Shown one piece after another: positions 63,954-64,000 of a DNA stretch of 64,000 nt; position 1 is the first letter of the stretch; the number at the start of each line of letters is the position of its first letter. Under the pieces are notes generated by a model. That model ran no database searches. It had not been told where the DNA came from and was given only the letters and a program-made list of their open reading frames with translations. A program made the position numbers and the translations under genes. Source of the DNA: Turritopsis dohrnii (taxonomy: Eukaryota; Cnidaria; Hydrozoa; Anthoathecata; Oceaniidae); contig BQMF02000099.1 in the NCBI GenBank assembly GCA_027922465.2, forward strand, positions 868,001 through 932,000, read 5' to 3'.

Positions 63954-64000
63954 GAGGATACCATGAAACAAGACTGGATGTGAATGGTGGAAAATATCTA

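Overview
This is an AT-rich metazoan nuclear window: short exons with GT-AG borders, long introns, and perhaps half the sequence made of decayed transposable elements. The combination of iodotyrosine deiodinase genes, an antistasin-type inhibitor with one repeat per exon, and cnidarian-looking retroelement proteins suggests a cnidarian, probably a medusozoan. The species cannot be named from the sequence alone, and that placement is inference.

Layout. 113-6355 (minus): cytosolic tyrosyl-tRNA synthetase, 15 exons read here, running off the left edge; its 3.5-kb first intron holds a Helitron copy and a 5'-truncated LINE. 7159-9782: an end-to-end array of non-autonomous Helitrons on the minus strand, the last unit split by a LINE tail. 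10578-12230 (minus): broken OB-fold (RPA-like) and USP-like cysteine protease reading frames, likely mobile-element genes. 12927-26742: three intact iodotyrosine deiodinase (IYD) genes, two in a recent direct duplication on the minus strand and one older inverted copy on the plus strand. 26946-28722: SINE, a transposon protein tail and a MITE carrying a tiny hairpin insertion. 29811-30581 (minus): an intronless TMEM101 homologue. 30884-36245: MITEs and a G-rich terminal-inverted-repeat element. 37288-40190 (plus): an eight-exon SR splicing factor with an unusual acidic tail. 43660-44466 (plus): an unrecognised single-exon gene. 49016-52770: an apparently complete PIF/Harbinger transposon with both of its genes. 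53544-61563: remnants of hAT-like, DIRS/YR, SINE and Ty3/gypsy elements around a coiled-coil gene (58520-59074). 62784-63953 (plus): a secreted protein with five antistasin repeats.

The host genes are functionally unrelated: translation (YARS1), halotyrosine dehalogenation (IYD x3), a membrane protein (TMEM101), splicing (SR protein) and a secreted protease inhibitor. Two themes recur. Almost every host gene has a splice-acceptor-like sequence ending in AG within about 7-36 nt of its ATG, as expected if mRNAs get their 5' ends by spliced-leader trans-splicing or from non-coding first exons. Much of the non-genic sequence can be assigned to element termini with recognisable target-site duplications.
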